The notes: generated by a model from the letters alone, not told the origin. A stretch of DNA of 64,000 nucleotides from Peronospora farinosa (GCA_947646735.1 CANTFK010000991.1:372001-436000), one strand, 5' to 3'. Positions 42,561 to 54,066 are shown, numbered from the stretch's first letter. Numbers and translations are program-made.

Positions 42561-43500
42561 TGTAGGTACGTTCTTAGCATTAAGTAATACTTGGTCTCCG
42601 ATCTCATAATTATCAATACAATTTCTGCCTTAGCATCCGCATAATCTTTTTGTTTGTCTTGGCTATCAGCCATTGCGTCTTGCACATGTCGTAAGAAATT
42701 TAGTCGCGTTGCGAGAAACGAGTTCACCTGTTTCTTAACATCAGCAAGTCGATCAGCAACTTCTCCCCCACCAAGCCCTGAACCACTCGGTGGTAGCGTT
42801 AACGGAACGCATGGGTGTGTGAGCTTATTCACATAGAACGGAGTGTAGCCGGTAGAGGTGTGCACAGAGTTATTGAGCTCGGACTTAGCAACAAGGAGCA
42901 TAGACCTTAAACGCTAAGGCGTTTCAGCACACGATTAAAAAAACAATTGCCATAGGCAAGCCATGTTGGCGAAACACTCGGTCGATAAACAGCTCCGCTG
43001 TACCCTCACAATCGATCGAGTCTGGCACAGCCGCTAAGTGAGCCGTCTTGTTCAAACGGTCAACAAAGACCACAATACCTGTATTGCCATGCGAATCTTT
43101 CGGTAGGCCAAATACAAAGTCCATACTAATGGACTCCCAGCACCCAGTGGGAATAGGCAAACTAGCCAGCGGCGCTGCCGAATGGGGCGAGGGTTTCACC
43201 CGTTGACACGTTTCACACGTACGCACATATGTGCTCACCCATTTATATAATTTGGGCCACCAAAAACTTTGGCATACTGCCCCATAGGTCTTTCACGACC
43301 CAAGTCACCACCAATGGCGGTGTCATGTACCTCATAGAGGATACGATACTTCAGGTCCTCGTCATGAGGAACCGCAATACGCGGAGGATCCGCTACATAT
43401 GTACGATAGTACAACAGCCCCTCATCGATAGAATATCGATGGAGGCTCGCACGTAATCGTGCCGAAAATTTAACGCCGAGTCTTTTAACTCATCACTGCC
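42560..43500 (-). pseudogene. TE-E integrase with an internal deletion of the catalytic core
   Basis: The CETCQRVKP end of the HHCC domain and the first Asp (SMDFVFGLPKD) are at 43220-43110. After GLPMAIV the sequence jumps to NRVLKRL, so the second Asp and the Glu blocks are deleted (junction near 42940). The later helix (LNNSVHTSTGYTPFYVN; ADVKKQVNSFLATR) is open at 42901-42554. It cannot be catalytic. Confidence 0.82.
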
Positions 43501-43990
43501 AAGAGCATGTAGCAACGCTATACAGTGATCATCTTAAGCATACGCCGTACGAATGAAATCTGTGATAGAAGACGACAACGTCGTAACATATTCAATCTCA
43601 TCGTCAGGTCTGCGTGACAACGCATCAGCCAAAGCATTTTGCTTGCCCGGCTTATACTTCACCTCGAAGTTATATTCAGCAAAGAATGAAAGCCATCTGG
43701 CCATTCTCTGCGAGAGGTGAGGCGACGGAGTCGCAGTGCGTAAAGATGCATGATCGGTATAGATCACAAAAGGTTTCGAGCCTAGCAGATGAACTCTGAA
43801 TTTAACTATAGCATACTTCATTCCAAGTAGCTCTTTGTCATGAACTGGATAGTTCTTTTCTGCAGCTTTCAGCTGGCGAGATTCAAAGCGATTACACGCT
43901 CACGACCTTCATCATCTGTTTGTAACAGAGCACTGCCAATGGAAAAATCCGACGCTAAACGGTCGGTCAGGGTCTGACAAAGCCAAATTA
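43430..43990 (-). repeat. Inverted repeat partner of 47568-48163
   Basis: The RNase H region here is the near-perfect reverse complement of 47568-48163, including the same frame lesion near the CTGGCGAGATTCAAAGCG block. Ends are more diverged than the middle. Confidence 0.88.
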
Positions 43991-44575
43991 GGAGCATGAA
44001 TAAGGCTATCCTACACCGCTTGAAAAGCATTCCCATCTACGGCATGCCAACACCATTCCACATCCTTTTTAAGGAGATAGGATAATGGCCGAGCCACATC
44101 AGCTTTATTCTCGCTGTACTTATGTAAGTAATTGACAAGGCCAAGCCATTTACGCAAGTCATTCTGAGACTGTGGAACAGGCCAATCGACAATGGCCTTG
44201 ACCTTAGAGGGACCTGCTCTTAGGCCTTATTTTCCAATGAAGCACCCTAGAAAGGGGATTTCTTCGGCCCCAAAGATGCACTTAGATATATTAAAATATA
44301 GCTAATTAGTGCGCATGCACTCAAGCACAGCTCGCAAATAAACGATATGGTTCTATTTATCCGACCGCCCATGTTCAGCACGACGACGAACAAAAATGCC
44401 ATCAAACTACGTCTGCGCATACGAAACAATTGCGTCACCAAACGGTTGAACTTAGCCGGAGCATTCGACAGCCCCTGGGGCATCACTAACCACTCCCAGA
44501 GTATACCGCTCGTAGTACTTACCGCAGTGATCGAAATATCGCTAGCTCGCATGAGCAATTGGTAATAACGTTCTG
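43534..44575 (-). pseudogene. pol: TE-E RNase H and partial reverse transcriptase
   Basis: RNase H tail is open at 43821-43534 (FVIYTDHASLR, QRMARWLSFFAEYNF, ADALSRRP). RT is read in pieces back to 44558 (SGILWEWLVMPQGLSNAPAKFN), with the YFDD region scrambled near 44350-44400. The fingers part of RT is missing; homology ends at about 44575. Confidence 0.82.
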
Positions 44576-44628
44576 TTTAGTAGAGCGCACTGTACATGGT
44601 ACAACCGACCATATTATTTTTAAAATCA

Positions 44629-45231
44629 TGGTAACGGGTTATACGACGGTTGTAACATCATTCCGAAAGTTTACGGTTGAACTTCCCTTTATTGCATATA
44701 ATGCATTTTTGATACTTCTCTTTAGAGAGGTATTAAGCATGAGCATTAAGATACGGTATTCGGTGATACCGTATCTTATCGATTAGGATTCGATAATCGA
44801 GGCGCTGTACTAAGTCCATAATACACAGATGTTTAGACGATACGTCGTCCAATAGCAAAGTCTGCATAATATAATTACTATAATTACTATTGCAGTAATG
44901 AATGTAGTGTAGGGTACTTAGAGTGGACTATTCATAAAATCTTAAAGCATAGATAAAATCAGTTCTCATTTTGAGTTTAAGATCGCGAGTCGTTCTGACT
45001 TGCTCTCTTGTGCGCGTCGTGCGTTGGTTCTTTGAACCTCTAAGCTTCTAGCTTGTTCTTGCACTCTGTGCGCTGGTTCTTTGAACCTTAAGCTTGTTGC
45101 TTGCAGACTAAAAGTCACTCCTAGTTCCTTAGAACAGGGTAACTTCTTAGTCGTTTAATTAGTTCCTTAGAACTAAAAGGCTTTCAGCCTAAAGGCTTCC
45201 TCTGTCTAAAGAGCTGTGCAGCTTCGCTACA
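44629..45231 (+). repeat. TE-G 5' LTR, family 2
   Basis: 603 bases, TGGTAACGGG...CGCTACA. Hairpin arms TAAGATACGGTAT and ATACCGTATCTTA at 44747-44778. PBS TGGTAGCACTTGTAG at 45234. Confidence 0.9.
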
Positions 45232-45290
45232 CTTGGTAGCACTTGTAGTCAATCCTACACCTGAGTCTCTAAGACTGATCCTCTGTGAGG

Positions 45291-46288
45291 ATCGAGAATC
45301 AAAATCACCTCTCTGAGGCGCAACGAATAGCACTATATAGATTATCTACCTACGTTGGGACCAATCAAATCAAGGCCATTTTGGCCCAAGGCCCGGAGAT
45401 CATCAATGCTCGCCTTGAGGCCTTCATGCATGATGAGGCTACGCTACTCGGGCAGGTTCACGACCAGGCAGCGTCAGCTGCGCCTACGCAGTATATCCCG
45501 GTACCTGTGCCCGATGTAGAGACAAAGGCTCGCCCACTCGTTATAAACGCTAAAACCTTTGAGGGGAGCGAGGGAGAAAATCTTCTCCTCTGGATACGAG
45601 AAGTTGAAATGGCAATGGAAGCCGCCATGCTTGTGTCGAATAAGCACCAAGTCTGCCTGGCCTTTTCTAAGCTCGGTAGAAGAGCTAAAGAGTGGGATCT
45701 AACGAACAATGTCTCTGAAAATGCTGCATTTCCTGCGTGGGAAATGCTTAAAAAGCAATTAACTTGTGTGTTTGCACCGCCTAATCAGGCTTATCGTGTG
45801 CGCTCACGCCTCTTAGCTACCCGACAGGATAAGAAAGAATTTTCGGACTATGTCCAAGAGTTGAGAACTCTCATTGCAGCTATGCAGCAGGACCCTCTGG
45901 CAGAGGAAGTCTGTGTACCCATTTTTATGGAAGGACTTCATACTGGCATCGCCAGGACAAAAAAAATCGTAACCCTTCAGCTTTCGAAGAGGCAGTGAGC
46001 ATAGCGTTTAACGATGAGTTCAATATCAAATCTGCTCGCTATGTTCTGACATGGTATCATTCAAATGCCTCTAATAGGGCGGAACCCATGGACCTCAGCC
46101 ATGCTGAAGAAGCTGAGCTTCAAGCTGCTGAGCAGCCAGGTAACATCCGTAGATGTTACATGTGCGGAAGCAATAGACACCTACGCCCTAGCTGTCCGTT
46201 GCGAAAGCAACGTCAGCATAGGCAGAGCCTTGACCCTGCTCCTAGCCAAAATGAGAGCACGGCAGGGGAAAATGTCAACTCCCAGTAG
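45291..46288 (+). pseudogene. gag: TE-G gag, start codon lost and frameshifted
   Basis: Codon 1 is ATC where TE-B has ATG (MENQNH). The frame to 45998 keeps the capsid (FEGSEGENLLLWIREVEMAM; VFAPPNQAYRVRSR). At an A8 run (45959-45966) the frame must move by minus one to reach NPSAFEEA and the zinc knuckle CYMCGSNRHLRPSC near 46156-46197. The run begins A AAA AAA in phase, so either slippage or a simple indel explains it. Ends TAG 46286. Confidence 0.82.
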
Positions 46289-46429
46289 GGCGCCCCGCGC
46301 CTACTGGGAAAGATATAGGTTCTGTTGAATCTTTAGGAGGTAAGGGTAAACAGAGCTTAGCCCCGGGTGGTTCTGTGGATGCTTCCATAGAACGAGATTG
46401 CAATCCAGGCTTGTTGGTGTTGTCGGCAA

Positions 46430-47566
46430 CCGTTTAGGGTTTTGAGAAACCATAGTCAATTCTAATTGACTCAGGGTCGTCGGGTAATTATGTTCGACGT
46501 CGTTCCCTTGAAGGGAGTAAGATGTATGCTGAGGCGCTAAAAGGGCAAGAGGGTGACAGTATAACCGTGCGTCTTGCAACAGGTGTACGTGTCACCGTTC
46601 CTAAAGTTCCGTTGAACTTAGAAGTGAAGTTCTTAGACTTCAATAGCGTTGAAAGCTGTCTTGTTATAGATTTGGACTCGAGATACGACCTCATTCTCGG
46701 TATGGTATGGCTGGAACGCCATGAGCCATGGATCGATTGGAGATACAAAACTTTGGGCGCAACGCGCAATGTTCCTAGCGAAGCTTTGGAGAGTCATGAA
46801 CTCACCTTCGCTAAGAAAAAAGCTCTATTGGCACGAGACATTAATTGAGTCAGTTAGTGTGTTGGACATTGGAGTGTCGAAGTTGATAAACTCCAATTTT
46901 AACAATAATAGTGTCGAGCAGAGCTTACTGACACCTAATGGAACGGCAAGTACTCCGTTGAGTGATACTCATAGTAATATTGAGACACTGGATGTCAGTA
47001 ATGACATCGGCTCTTGTATAGAGCAAGTTAAGGTCAATGACCTTGTTAGTGAAGTCACTATTACTAGTGACTCACTAAATGTCGATACTGACGTCGGCTC
47101 TCGTATAAAGCAAGTGAGGTTTGATGGCCTTGTTAGTGAAGTCACTGGTACTAGTGACCCACTGGATGTCAATACTGACATCGGCTCTAGCATAGGGCAG
47201 GTTAAGGTCAAGGAATCTGTTGACCTTGGGGATGATGTTACCCCAAGTACTTCAAAGGTACGGTCACTTCAATGAGACGGCAGCGTCGCCAGGTGGAAGC
47301 TGCGAGACGTAAACCGTCTGCTTTATCACGTGGTGATGTCAGTGACCAGTTGTAGACCCTGGTCAACGGAGTGACAGGTGATGTAGATGGTGAGGTTGAC
47401 CTTGAGGCACTCCCATCATTAAGTGCTCTCTTAGAGCTAGACGAAATGTCTGTGGATGAATTTCATCGAGCCTTGAAGGATGTAATCTATCCGATATGGT
47501 GTTTTTTCGATCTGACCTCGAGTTGAACTCATCCTCGCTTGTCGATGAGGCAGTCTTTGAAGATAC
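46430..47566 (+). pseudogene. TE-G protease and linker, broken
   Basis: LIDSGSSGNYVRR (active site D-S-G-S, about 46463-46502) precedes the second block YDLILGMVWLERHEPWIDW (46684-46740). A linker with three diverged repeats of the type DIGS(C/R)I(E/K)QV(K/R)V, each about 90-100 bases (46990-47215), follows. Stops at 46433, 46846 and 47353 break it. Confidence 0.8.
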
Positions 47567-47567
47567 A

Positions 47568-48160
47568 ATAAAGGCCATCCTTATTCGTGCTTCCATTTTG
47601 GCTTTTTCAGACCCTGACCGACCGTTTAGCGTCGGATTTTGCCATTGGAAGTGCTCTGTTACAAACAGATGATGAAGGTCGTGAGCGTGTAATCGCTTTG
47701 AATCTCGCCAGCTGAAAGCTGCAGAAAAGAACTATCCAGTTCATGACAAAGAGCTACTTGGAATGAAGTATGCTATAGTTAAATTCAGAGTTCATCTGCT
47801 AGGCTCGAAACCTTTTGTGATCTATACCGATCATGCATCTTTACGCACTGCGACTCCGTCGCCTCACCTCTCGCAGAGAATGGCCAGATGGCTTTCATTC
47901 TTTGCTGAATATAACTTCGAGGTGAAGTATAAGCCGGGCAAGCAAAATGCTTTGGCTGATGCGTTGTCACGCAGACCTGACGATGAGATTGAATATGTTA
48001 CGACGTTGTCGTCTTCTATCACAGATTTCATTCGTACGGCGTATGCTTAAGATGATCACTGTATAGCGTTGCTACATGCTCTTGGCAGTGATGAGTTAAA
48101 AGACTCGGCGTTAAATTTTCGGCACGATTACGTGCGAGCCTTCATTGATATTTTATCTAT
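47568..48160 (+). pseudogene. TE-G RNase H remnant
   Basis: Open at 47763-48050 with MKYAIVKFRVHLLGSKPFVI, YTDHASLR and YKPGKQNALADALSRRP; identical over this stretch to TE-E 43821-43534. The region before it is frame-shifted in the same way as in TE-E. Confidence 0.85.
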
Positions 48161-48368
48161 CAAGCACAACACAGATTCATCATTGCAGATCCACTACCAG
48201 GCAACGACTGTCAAAACCGTCGGCCTGCTTCTGTAGCCACACACAGCCACGCTATTGGATGTGGCTCAAAGAGCATCATGGGATGGCCCCCCCCGACCAA
48301 GAAGATAGTGTTCAAGGGCAGTGGGGCCGTTTCACAGGCAGCAAACGGAGGTGAGTCGAAGAAAGAGT

Positions 48369-48440
48369 TGGACACACCGGGGATTGAACCCGGGGCCTTC
48401 CGCTTGCAAAGCGGACGCGCTACCACTGCGCTATGCGCCC
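48369..48440 (-). tRNA. tRNA-Ala(TGC), copy 1
   Basis: 72 bases fold fully: acceptor GGGCGCA/TGTGTCC, D arm GCGC/GCGC, anticodon stem TCCGC/GCGGA with loop TTTGCAA (anticodon TGC, alanine), variable loop AGGCC, T arm CCGGG/CCCGG with loop TTCAATC, discriminator A. The acceptor has the G3:U70 pair that marks alanine tRNAs. Internal A box TAGCGCAGTGG and B box GGTTCAATCCC fit Pol III promoters. No intron; CCA not encoded. Downstream there is only TTTCTT, no T4 run. It faces the TE-G fragment, and its left spacer is the most diverged of the array. Confidence 0.98.
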
Positions 48441-48775
48441 AGCAATTACGTATCAAACTACCGCAATACAAAAAACGCTTTCTCGACCACATACGCATCT
48501 CTGCACGCACCCCAACATTGTACACGCATGGCTACAGGTGATCATTGTCGACTTCTACGCGCCTATCCATTCAAAACGCAGGTTCATCATCGCAGATCCA
48601 CTACCAGGCAACGTCTGTCAAAACCGTCGGCCTGCTTCTGTAGCCACACACAGCCACGCTGGTGTATGTGGCTCGAAGAGCATCATCGGCTTGCCTACTC
48701 CTACCATGAAGATAGTGTTCAAGGGCAGTGAAGCCGTTTCACAGGCAGCAAACGGAGGTGAGTCGAAGAAAGAGT

Positions 48776-48847
48776 TGGACACACCGGGGATTGAACCCGG
48801 GGCCTTCCGCTTGCAAAGCGGACGCGCTACCACTGCGCTATGCGCCC
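48776..48847 (-). tRNA. tRNA-Ala(TGC), copy 2
   Basis: Same tRNA sequence as copy 1. Left spacer haplotype T/GGTGTATG/T/A/A. Confidence 0.97.
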
Positions 48848-49182
48848 AGCAATTACATATCAAACTGCCGCAATACAAACAACGCTTTCTCGACCACATA
48901 CGCATCTCTGCACGCACCCCAACATTGTACACGCATGGCTACAGGTGATCATCGTCGACTTCTATGCGTCTATCCATTCAAAACGCAGGTTCATCATCGC
49001 AGATCCACTACCAGGCAACGTCTGTCAAAACCGTCGGCCTGCTTCTGTAGCCACACACAGCCACGCTGTTGTATGTGGCTCGAAGAGCATCATCGGCTTG
49101 CCTACTCCTACCATGAAGATAGTGTTCAAGGGCAGTGAAGCCGTTTCACAGGCAGCAAACGGAGGTGAGTCGAAGAAAGAGT

Positions 49183-49254
49183 TGGACACACCGGGGATTG
49201 AACCCGGGGCCTTCCGCTTGCAAAGCGGACGCGCTACCACTGCGCTATGCGCCC
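49183..49254 (-). tRNA. tRNA-Ala(TGC), copy 3
   Basis: As copy 1. Left spacer T/GTTGTATG/T/A/A. Confidence 0.97.
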
Positions 49255-49589
49255 AGCAATTACATATCAAACTGCCGCAATACAAACAACGCTTTCTCGA
49301 CCACATACGCATCTCTGCACGCACCCCAACATTGTACACGCATGGCTACAGGTGATCATCGTCGACTTCTATGCGTCTATCCATTCAAAACGCAGGCTCA
49401 TCATCGCAGATCCACTACCAAGCAACGTCTGTCAAAACCGTCGGCCTGCTTCTGTAGCCACACACAGCCACGCTGTTGTATGTGGCTCGAAGAGCATCAT
49501 CGGCTTGCCTACTCCTACCATGAAGATAGTGTTCAAGGGCAGTGAAGCCGTTTCACAGGCAGCAAACGGAGGTGAGTCGAAGAAAGAGT

Positions 49590-49661
49590 TGGACACACCG
49601 GGGATTGAACCCGGGGCCTTCCGCTTGCAAAGCGGACGCGCTACCACTGCGCTATGCGCCC
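49590..49661 (-). tRNA. tRNA-Ala(TGC), copy 4
   Basis: As copy 1. Left spacer C/GTTGTATG/T/A/A, with CCAAGCAACG in place of CCAGGCAACG (also before copy 7). Confidence 0.97.
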
Positions 49662-49996
49662 AGCAATTACATATCAAACTGCCGCAATACAAACAACGCT
49701 TTCTCGACCACATACGCACCTCTACACGCACCCCAACATTGTACACGCATGGCTACAGGTGATCATCGTCGACTTCTATGCGTCTATCCATTCAAAACGC
49801 AGGTTCATCATCGCAGATCCACTACCAGGCAACGTCTGTCAAAACCGTCGGCCTGCTTCTGTAGCCACACACAGCCACGCTGGTGTACGTGGCTCGAAGA
49901 GCATCATCGGCTTGCCTACTCCGACCATGAAGATAGTGTTCAAGGGCAGTGATGCCGTTTCACAGGCAGCAAGCGGAGGTGAGTCGAAGAAAGAGT

Positions 49997-50068
49997 TGGA
50001 CACACCGGGGATTGAACCCGGGGCCTTCCGCTTGCAAAGCGGACGCGCTACCACTGCGCTATGCGCCC
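49997..50068 (-). tRNA. tRNA-Ala(TGC), copy 5
   Basis: As copy 1. Left spacer T/GGTGTACG/G/T/G, the only GGTGTACG in view. Confidence 0.97.
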
Positions 50069-50403
50069 AGCAATTACATATCAAACTGCCGCAATACAAA
50101 CAACGCTTTCTCGACCACATACGCACCTCTACACGCACCCCAACATTGTACACGCATGGCTACAGGTGATCATCGTCGACTTCTATGCGTCTATCCATTC
50201 AAAACGCAGGTTCATCATCGCAGATCCACTACCAGGCAACGTCTGTCAAAACCGTCGGCCTGCTTCTGTAGCCACACACAGCCACGCTGTTGTATGTGGC
50301 TCGAAGAGCATCATCGGCTTGCCTACTCCTACCATGAAGATAGTGTTCAAGGGCAGTGATGCCGTTTCACAGGCAGCAAGCGGAGGTGAGTCGAAGAAAG
50401 AGT

Positions 50404-50475
50404 TGGACACACCGGGGATTGAACCCGGGGCCTTCCGCTTGCAAAGCGGACGCGCTACCACTGCGCTATGCGCCC
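50404..50475 (-). tRNA. tRNA-Ala(TGC), copy 6
   Basis: As copy 1. Left spacer T/GTTGTATG/T/T/G. Confidence 0.97.
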
Positions 50476-50810
50476 AGCAATTACATATCAAACTGCCGCA
50501 ATACAAACAACGCTTTCTCGACCACATACGCATCTCTGCACGCACCCCAACATTGTACACGCATGGCTACAGGTGATCATCGTCGACTTCTATGCGTCTA
50601 TCCATTCAAAACGCAGGTTCATCATCGCAGATCCACTACCAAGCAACGTCTGTCAAAACCGTCGGCCTGCTTCTGTAGCCACACACAGCCACGCTGTTGT
50701 ATGTGGCTCGAAGAGCATCATCGGCTTGCCTACTCCTACCATGAAGATAGTGTTCAAGGGCAGTGATGCCGTTTCACAGGCAGCAAACGGAGGTGAGTCG
50801 AAGAAAGAGT

Positions 50811-50882
50811 TGGACACACCGGGGATTGAACCCGGGGCCTTCCGCTTGCAAAGCGGACGCGCTACCACTGCGCTATGCGCCC
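50811..50882 (-). tRNA. tRNA-Ala(TGC), copy 7
   Basis: As copy 1. Left spacer T/GTTGTATG/T/T/A with CCAAGCAACG. Confidence 0.97.
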
Positions 50883-51217
50883 AGCAATTACATATCAAAC
50901 TGCCGCAATACAAACAACGCTTTCTCGACCACATACACACCTCTACACGCACCCCAACATTGTACACGCATGGCTACAGGTGATCATCGTCGACTTCTAC
51001 GCGCCTATCCATTCAAAACGCAGGTTCATCATCGCAGATCCACTACCAGGCAACGTCTGTCAAAACCGTCGGCCTGCTTCTGTAGCCACACACAGCCACG
51101 CTGGTGGACGTGGCTCGAAGAGCATCATCGGCTTGCCTACTCCGACCATGAAGATAGTGTTCAAGGGCAGTGATGCCGTTTCACAGGCAGCAAGCGGAGG
51201 TGAGTCGAAGAAAGAGT

Positions 51218-51289
51218 TGGACACACCGGGGATTGAACCCGGGGCCTTCCGCTTGCAAAGCGGACGCGCTACCACTGCGCTATGCGCCC
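51218..51289 (-). tRNA. tRNA-Ala(TGC), copy 8
   Basis: As copy 1. Left spacer T/GGTGGACG/G/T/G, the leftmost GGTGGACG unit. Confidence 0.97.
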
Positions 51290-51624
51290 AGCAATTACAT
51301 ATCAAACTGCCGCAATACAAACAACGCTTTCTCGACCACATACGCATCTCTGCACGCACCCCAACATTGTACACGCATGGCTACAGGTGATCATCGTCGA
51401 CTTCTACGCGCCTATCCATTCAAAACGCAGGTTCATCATCGCAGATCCACTACCAGGCAACGTCTGTCAAAACCGTCGGCCTGCTTCTGTAGCCACACAC
51501 AGCCACGCTGTTGTATGTGGCTCGAAGAGCATCATCGGCTTGCCTACTCCTACCATGAAGATAGTGTTCAAGGGCAGTGATGCCGTTTCACAGGCAGCAA
51601 ACGGAGGTGAGTCGAAGAAAGAGT

Positions 51625-51696
51625 TGGACACACCGGGGATTGAACCCGGGGCCTTCCGCTTGCAAAGCGGACGCGCTACCACTGCGCTATGCGCCC
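51625..51696 (-). tRNA. tRNA-Ala(TGC), copy 9
   Basis: As copy 1. Left spacer T/GTTGTATG/T/T/A. Confidence 0.97.
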
Positions 51697-52031
51697 AGCA
51701 ATTACATATCAAACTGCCGCAATACAAACAACGCTTTCTCGACCACATACGCATCTCTGCACGCACCCCAACATTGTACACGCATGGCTACAGGTGATCA
51801 TCGTCGACTTCTATGCGTCTATCCATTCAAAACGCAGGTTCATCATCGCAGATCCACTACCAGGCAACGTCTGTCAAAACCGTCGGCCTGCTTCTGTAGC
51901 CACACACAGCCACGCTGGTGTATGTGGCTCGAAGAGCATCATCGGCTTGCCTACTCCTACCATGAAGATAGTGTTCAAGGGCAGTGAAGCCGTTTCACAG
52001 GCAGCAAACGGAGGTGAGTCGAAGAAAGAGT

Positions 52032-52103
52032 TGGACACACCGGGGATTGAACCCGGGGCCTTCCGCTTGCAAAGCGGACGCGCTACCACTGCGCTATGCG
52101 CCC
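52032..52103 (-). tRNA. tRNA-Ala(TGC), copy 10
   Basis: As copy 1. Left spacer T/GGTGTATG/T/A/A. Confidence 0.97.
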
Positions 52104-52438
52104 AGCAATTACATATCAAACTGCCGCAATACAAACAACGCTTTCTCGACCACATACGCATCTCTGCACGCACCCCAACATTGTACACGCATGGCTACAG
52201 GTGATCATCGTCGACTTCTATGCGTCTATCCATTCAAAACGCAGGTTCATCATCGCAGATCCACTACCAGGCAACGTCTGTCAAAACCGTCGGCCTGCTT
52301 CTGTAGCCACACACAGCCACGCTGGTGTATGTGGCTCGAAGAGCATCATCGGCTTGCCTACTCCTACCATGAAGATAGTGTTCAAGGGCAGTGAAGCCGT
52401 TTCACAGGCAGCAAGCGGAGGTGAGTCGAAGAAAGAGT

Positions 52439-52510
52439 TGGACACACCGGGGATTGAACCCGGGGCCTTCCGCTTGCAAAGCGGACGCGCTACCACTGCG
52501 CTATGCGCCC
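52439..52510 (-). tRNA. tRNA-Ala(TGC), copy 11
   Basis: As copy 1. Left spacer T/GGTGTATG/T/A/G. Confidence 0.97.
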
Positions 52511-52845
52511 AGCAATTACATATCAAACTGCCGCAATACAAACAACGCTTTCTCGACCACATACGCATCTCTGCACGCACCCCAACATTGTACACGCATG
52601 GCTACAGGTGATCATCGTCGACTTCTATGCGTCTATCCATTCAAAACGCAGGTTCATCATCGCAGATCCACTACCAGGCAACGTCTGTCAAAACCGTCGG
52701 CCTGCTTCTGTAGCCACACACAGCCACGCTGTTGTATGTGGCTCGAAGAGCATCATCGGCTTGCCTACTCCTACCATGAAGATAGTGTTCAAGGGCAGTG
52801 AAGCCGTTTCACAGGCAGCAAACGGAGGTGAGTCGAAGAAAGAGT

Positions 52846-52917
52846 TGGACACACCGGGGATTGAACCCGGGGCCTTCCGCTTGCAAAGCGGACGCGCTAC
52901 CACTGCGCTATGCGCCC
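52846..52917 (-). tRNA. tRNA-Ala(TGC), copy 12
   Basis: As copy 1. Left spacer T/GTTGTATG/T/A/A, the last GTTGTATG unit going right. Confidence 0.97.
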
Positions 52918-53252
52918 AGCAATTACATATCAAACTGCCGCAATACAAACAACGCTTTCTCGACCACATACACACCTCTACACGCACCCCAACATTGTAC
53001 ACGCATGGCTACAGGTGATCATCGTCGACTTCTATGCGTCTATCCATTCAAAACGCAGGTTCATCATCGCAGATCCACTACCAGGCAACGTCTGTCAAAA
53101 CCGTCGGCCTGCTTCTGTAGCCACACACAGCCACGCTGGTGGACGTGGCTCGAAGAGCATCATCGGCTTGCCTACTCCTACCATGAAGATAGTGTTCAAG
53201 GGCAGTGAAGCCGTTTCACAGGCAGCAAGCGGAGGTGAGTCGAAGAAAGAGT

Positions 53253-53324
53253 TGGACACACCGGGGATTGAACCCGGGGCCTTCCGCTTGCAAAGCGGAC
53301 GCGCTACCACTGCGCTATGCGCCC
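53253..53324 (-). tRNA. tRNA-Ala(TGC), copy 13
   Basis: As copy 1. Left spacer T/GGTGGACG/T/A/G. Confidence 0.97.
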
Positions 53325-53659
53325 AGCAATTACATATCAAACTGCCGCAATACAAACAACGCTTTCTCGACCACATACACACCTCTACACGCACCCCAAC
53401 ATTGTACACGCATGGCTACAGGTGATCATCGTCGACTTCTATGCGCCTATCCATTCAAAACGCAGGTTCATCATCGCAGATCCACTACCAGGCAACGTCT
53501 GTCAAAACCGTCGGCCTGCTTCTGTAGCCACACACAGCCACGCTGGTGGACGTGGCTCGAAGAGCATCATCGGCTTGCCTACTCCGACCATGAAGATAGT
53601 GTTCAAGGGCAGTGATGCCGTTTCACAGGCAGCAAGCGGAGGTGAGTCGAAGAAAGAGT

Positions 53660-53731
53660 TGGACACACCGGGGATTGAACCCGGGGCCTTCCGCTTGCAA
53701 AGCGGACGCGCTACCACTGCGCTATGCGCCC
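53660..53731 (-). tRNA. tRNA-Ala(TGC), copy 14
   Basis: As copy 1. Left spacer T/GGTGGACG/G/T/G. Confidence 0.97.
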
Positions 53732-54066
53732 AGCAATTACATATCAAACTGCCGCAATACAAACAACGCTTTCTCGACCACATACGCACCTCTACACGCA
53801 CCCCAACATTGTACACGCATGGCTACAGGTGATCATCGTCGACTTCTATGCGTCTATCCATTCAAAACGCAGGTTCATCATCGCAGATCCACTACCAGGC
53901 AACGTCTGTCAAAACCGTCGGCCTGCTTCTGTAGCCACACACAGCCACGCTGGTGTATGTGGCTCGAAGAGCATCATCGGCTTGCCTACTCCTACCATGA
54001 AGATAGTGTTCAAGGGCAGTGAAGCCGTTTCACAGGCAGCAAACGGAGGTGAGTCGAAGAAAGAGT

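Larger units (their letters stand above)
30957..44580 (-). mobile_element. TE-E, family 2 Ty3/Gypsy, 3' half only, split by TE-F
   Basis: Minus-strand element: 3' LTR at the left (30957-31233 plus 40640-41004 once TE-F is removed), purine tract (minus-strand GGTGGGGGGAG at 41005-41015), chromodomain, GPY/F, integrase, RNase H and RT up to the first palm block near 44575. Gag, protease and 5' LTR are missing. It meets TE-G head to head at 44580-44629. Confidence 0.87.
44629..48160 (+). mobile_element. TE-G, family 2 Ty3/Gypsy 5' half with RT deleted
   Basis: 5' LTR, PBS, gag, protease and linker are followed near 47567 by a jump straight into RNase H; the RT is missing. The element is cut at about 48160, where the tRNA array begins. 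Confidence 0.88.

Noticed and set aside
48211..48525. Possibility that the array spacer encodes an SSV- or retroelement-like protein
   Set aside because: No pol, gag or other motif in any frame outside the tRNA part; similarity between units is simply repetition.
51100..51125. TGGTGGACGTGG in array spacers resembles a PBS for tRNA-Ala (TGGTGGACACACC)
   Set aside because: Only eight bases agree, the site arises stepwise from GTTGTATG and GGTGTATG alleles, and there is no LTR beside it.
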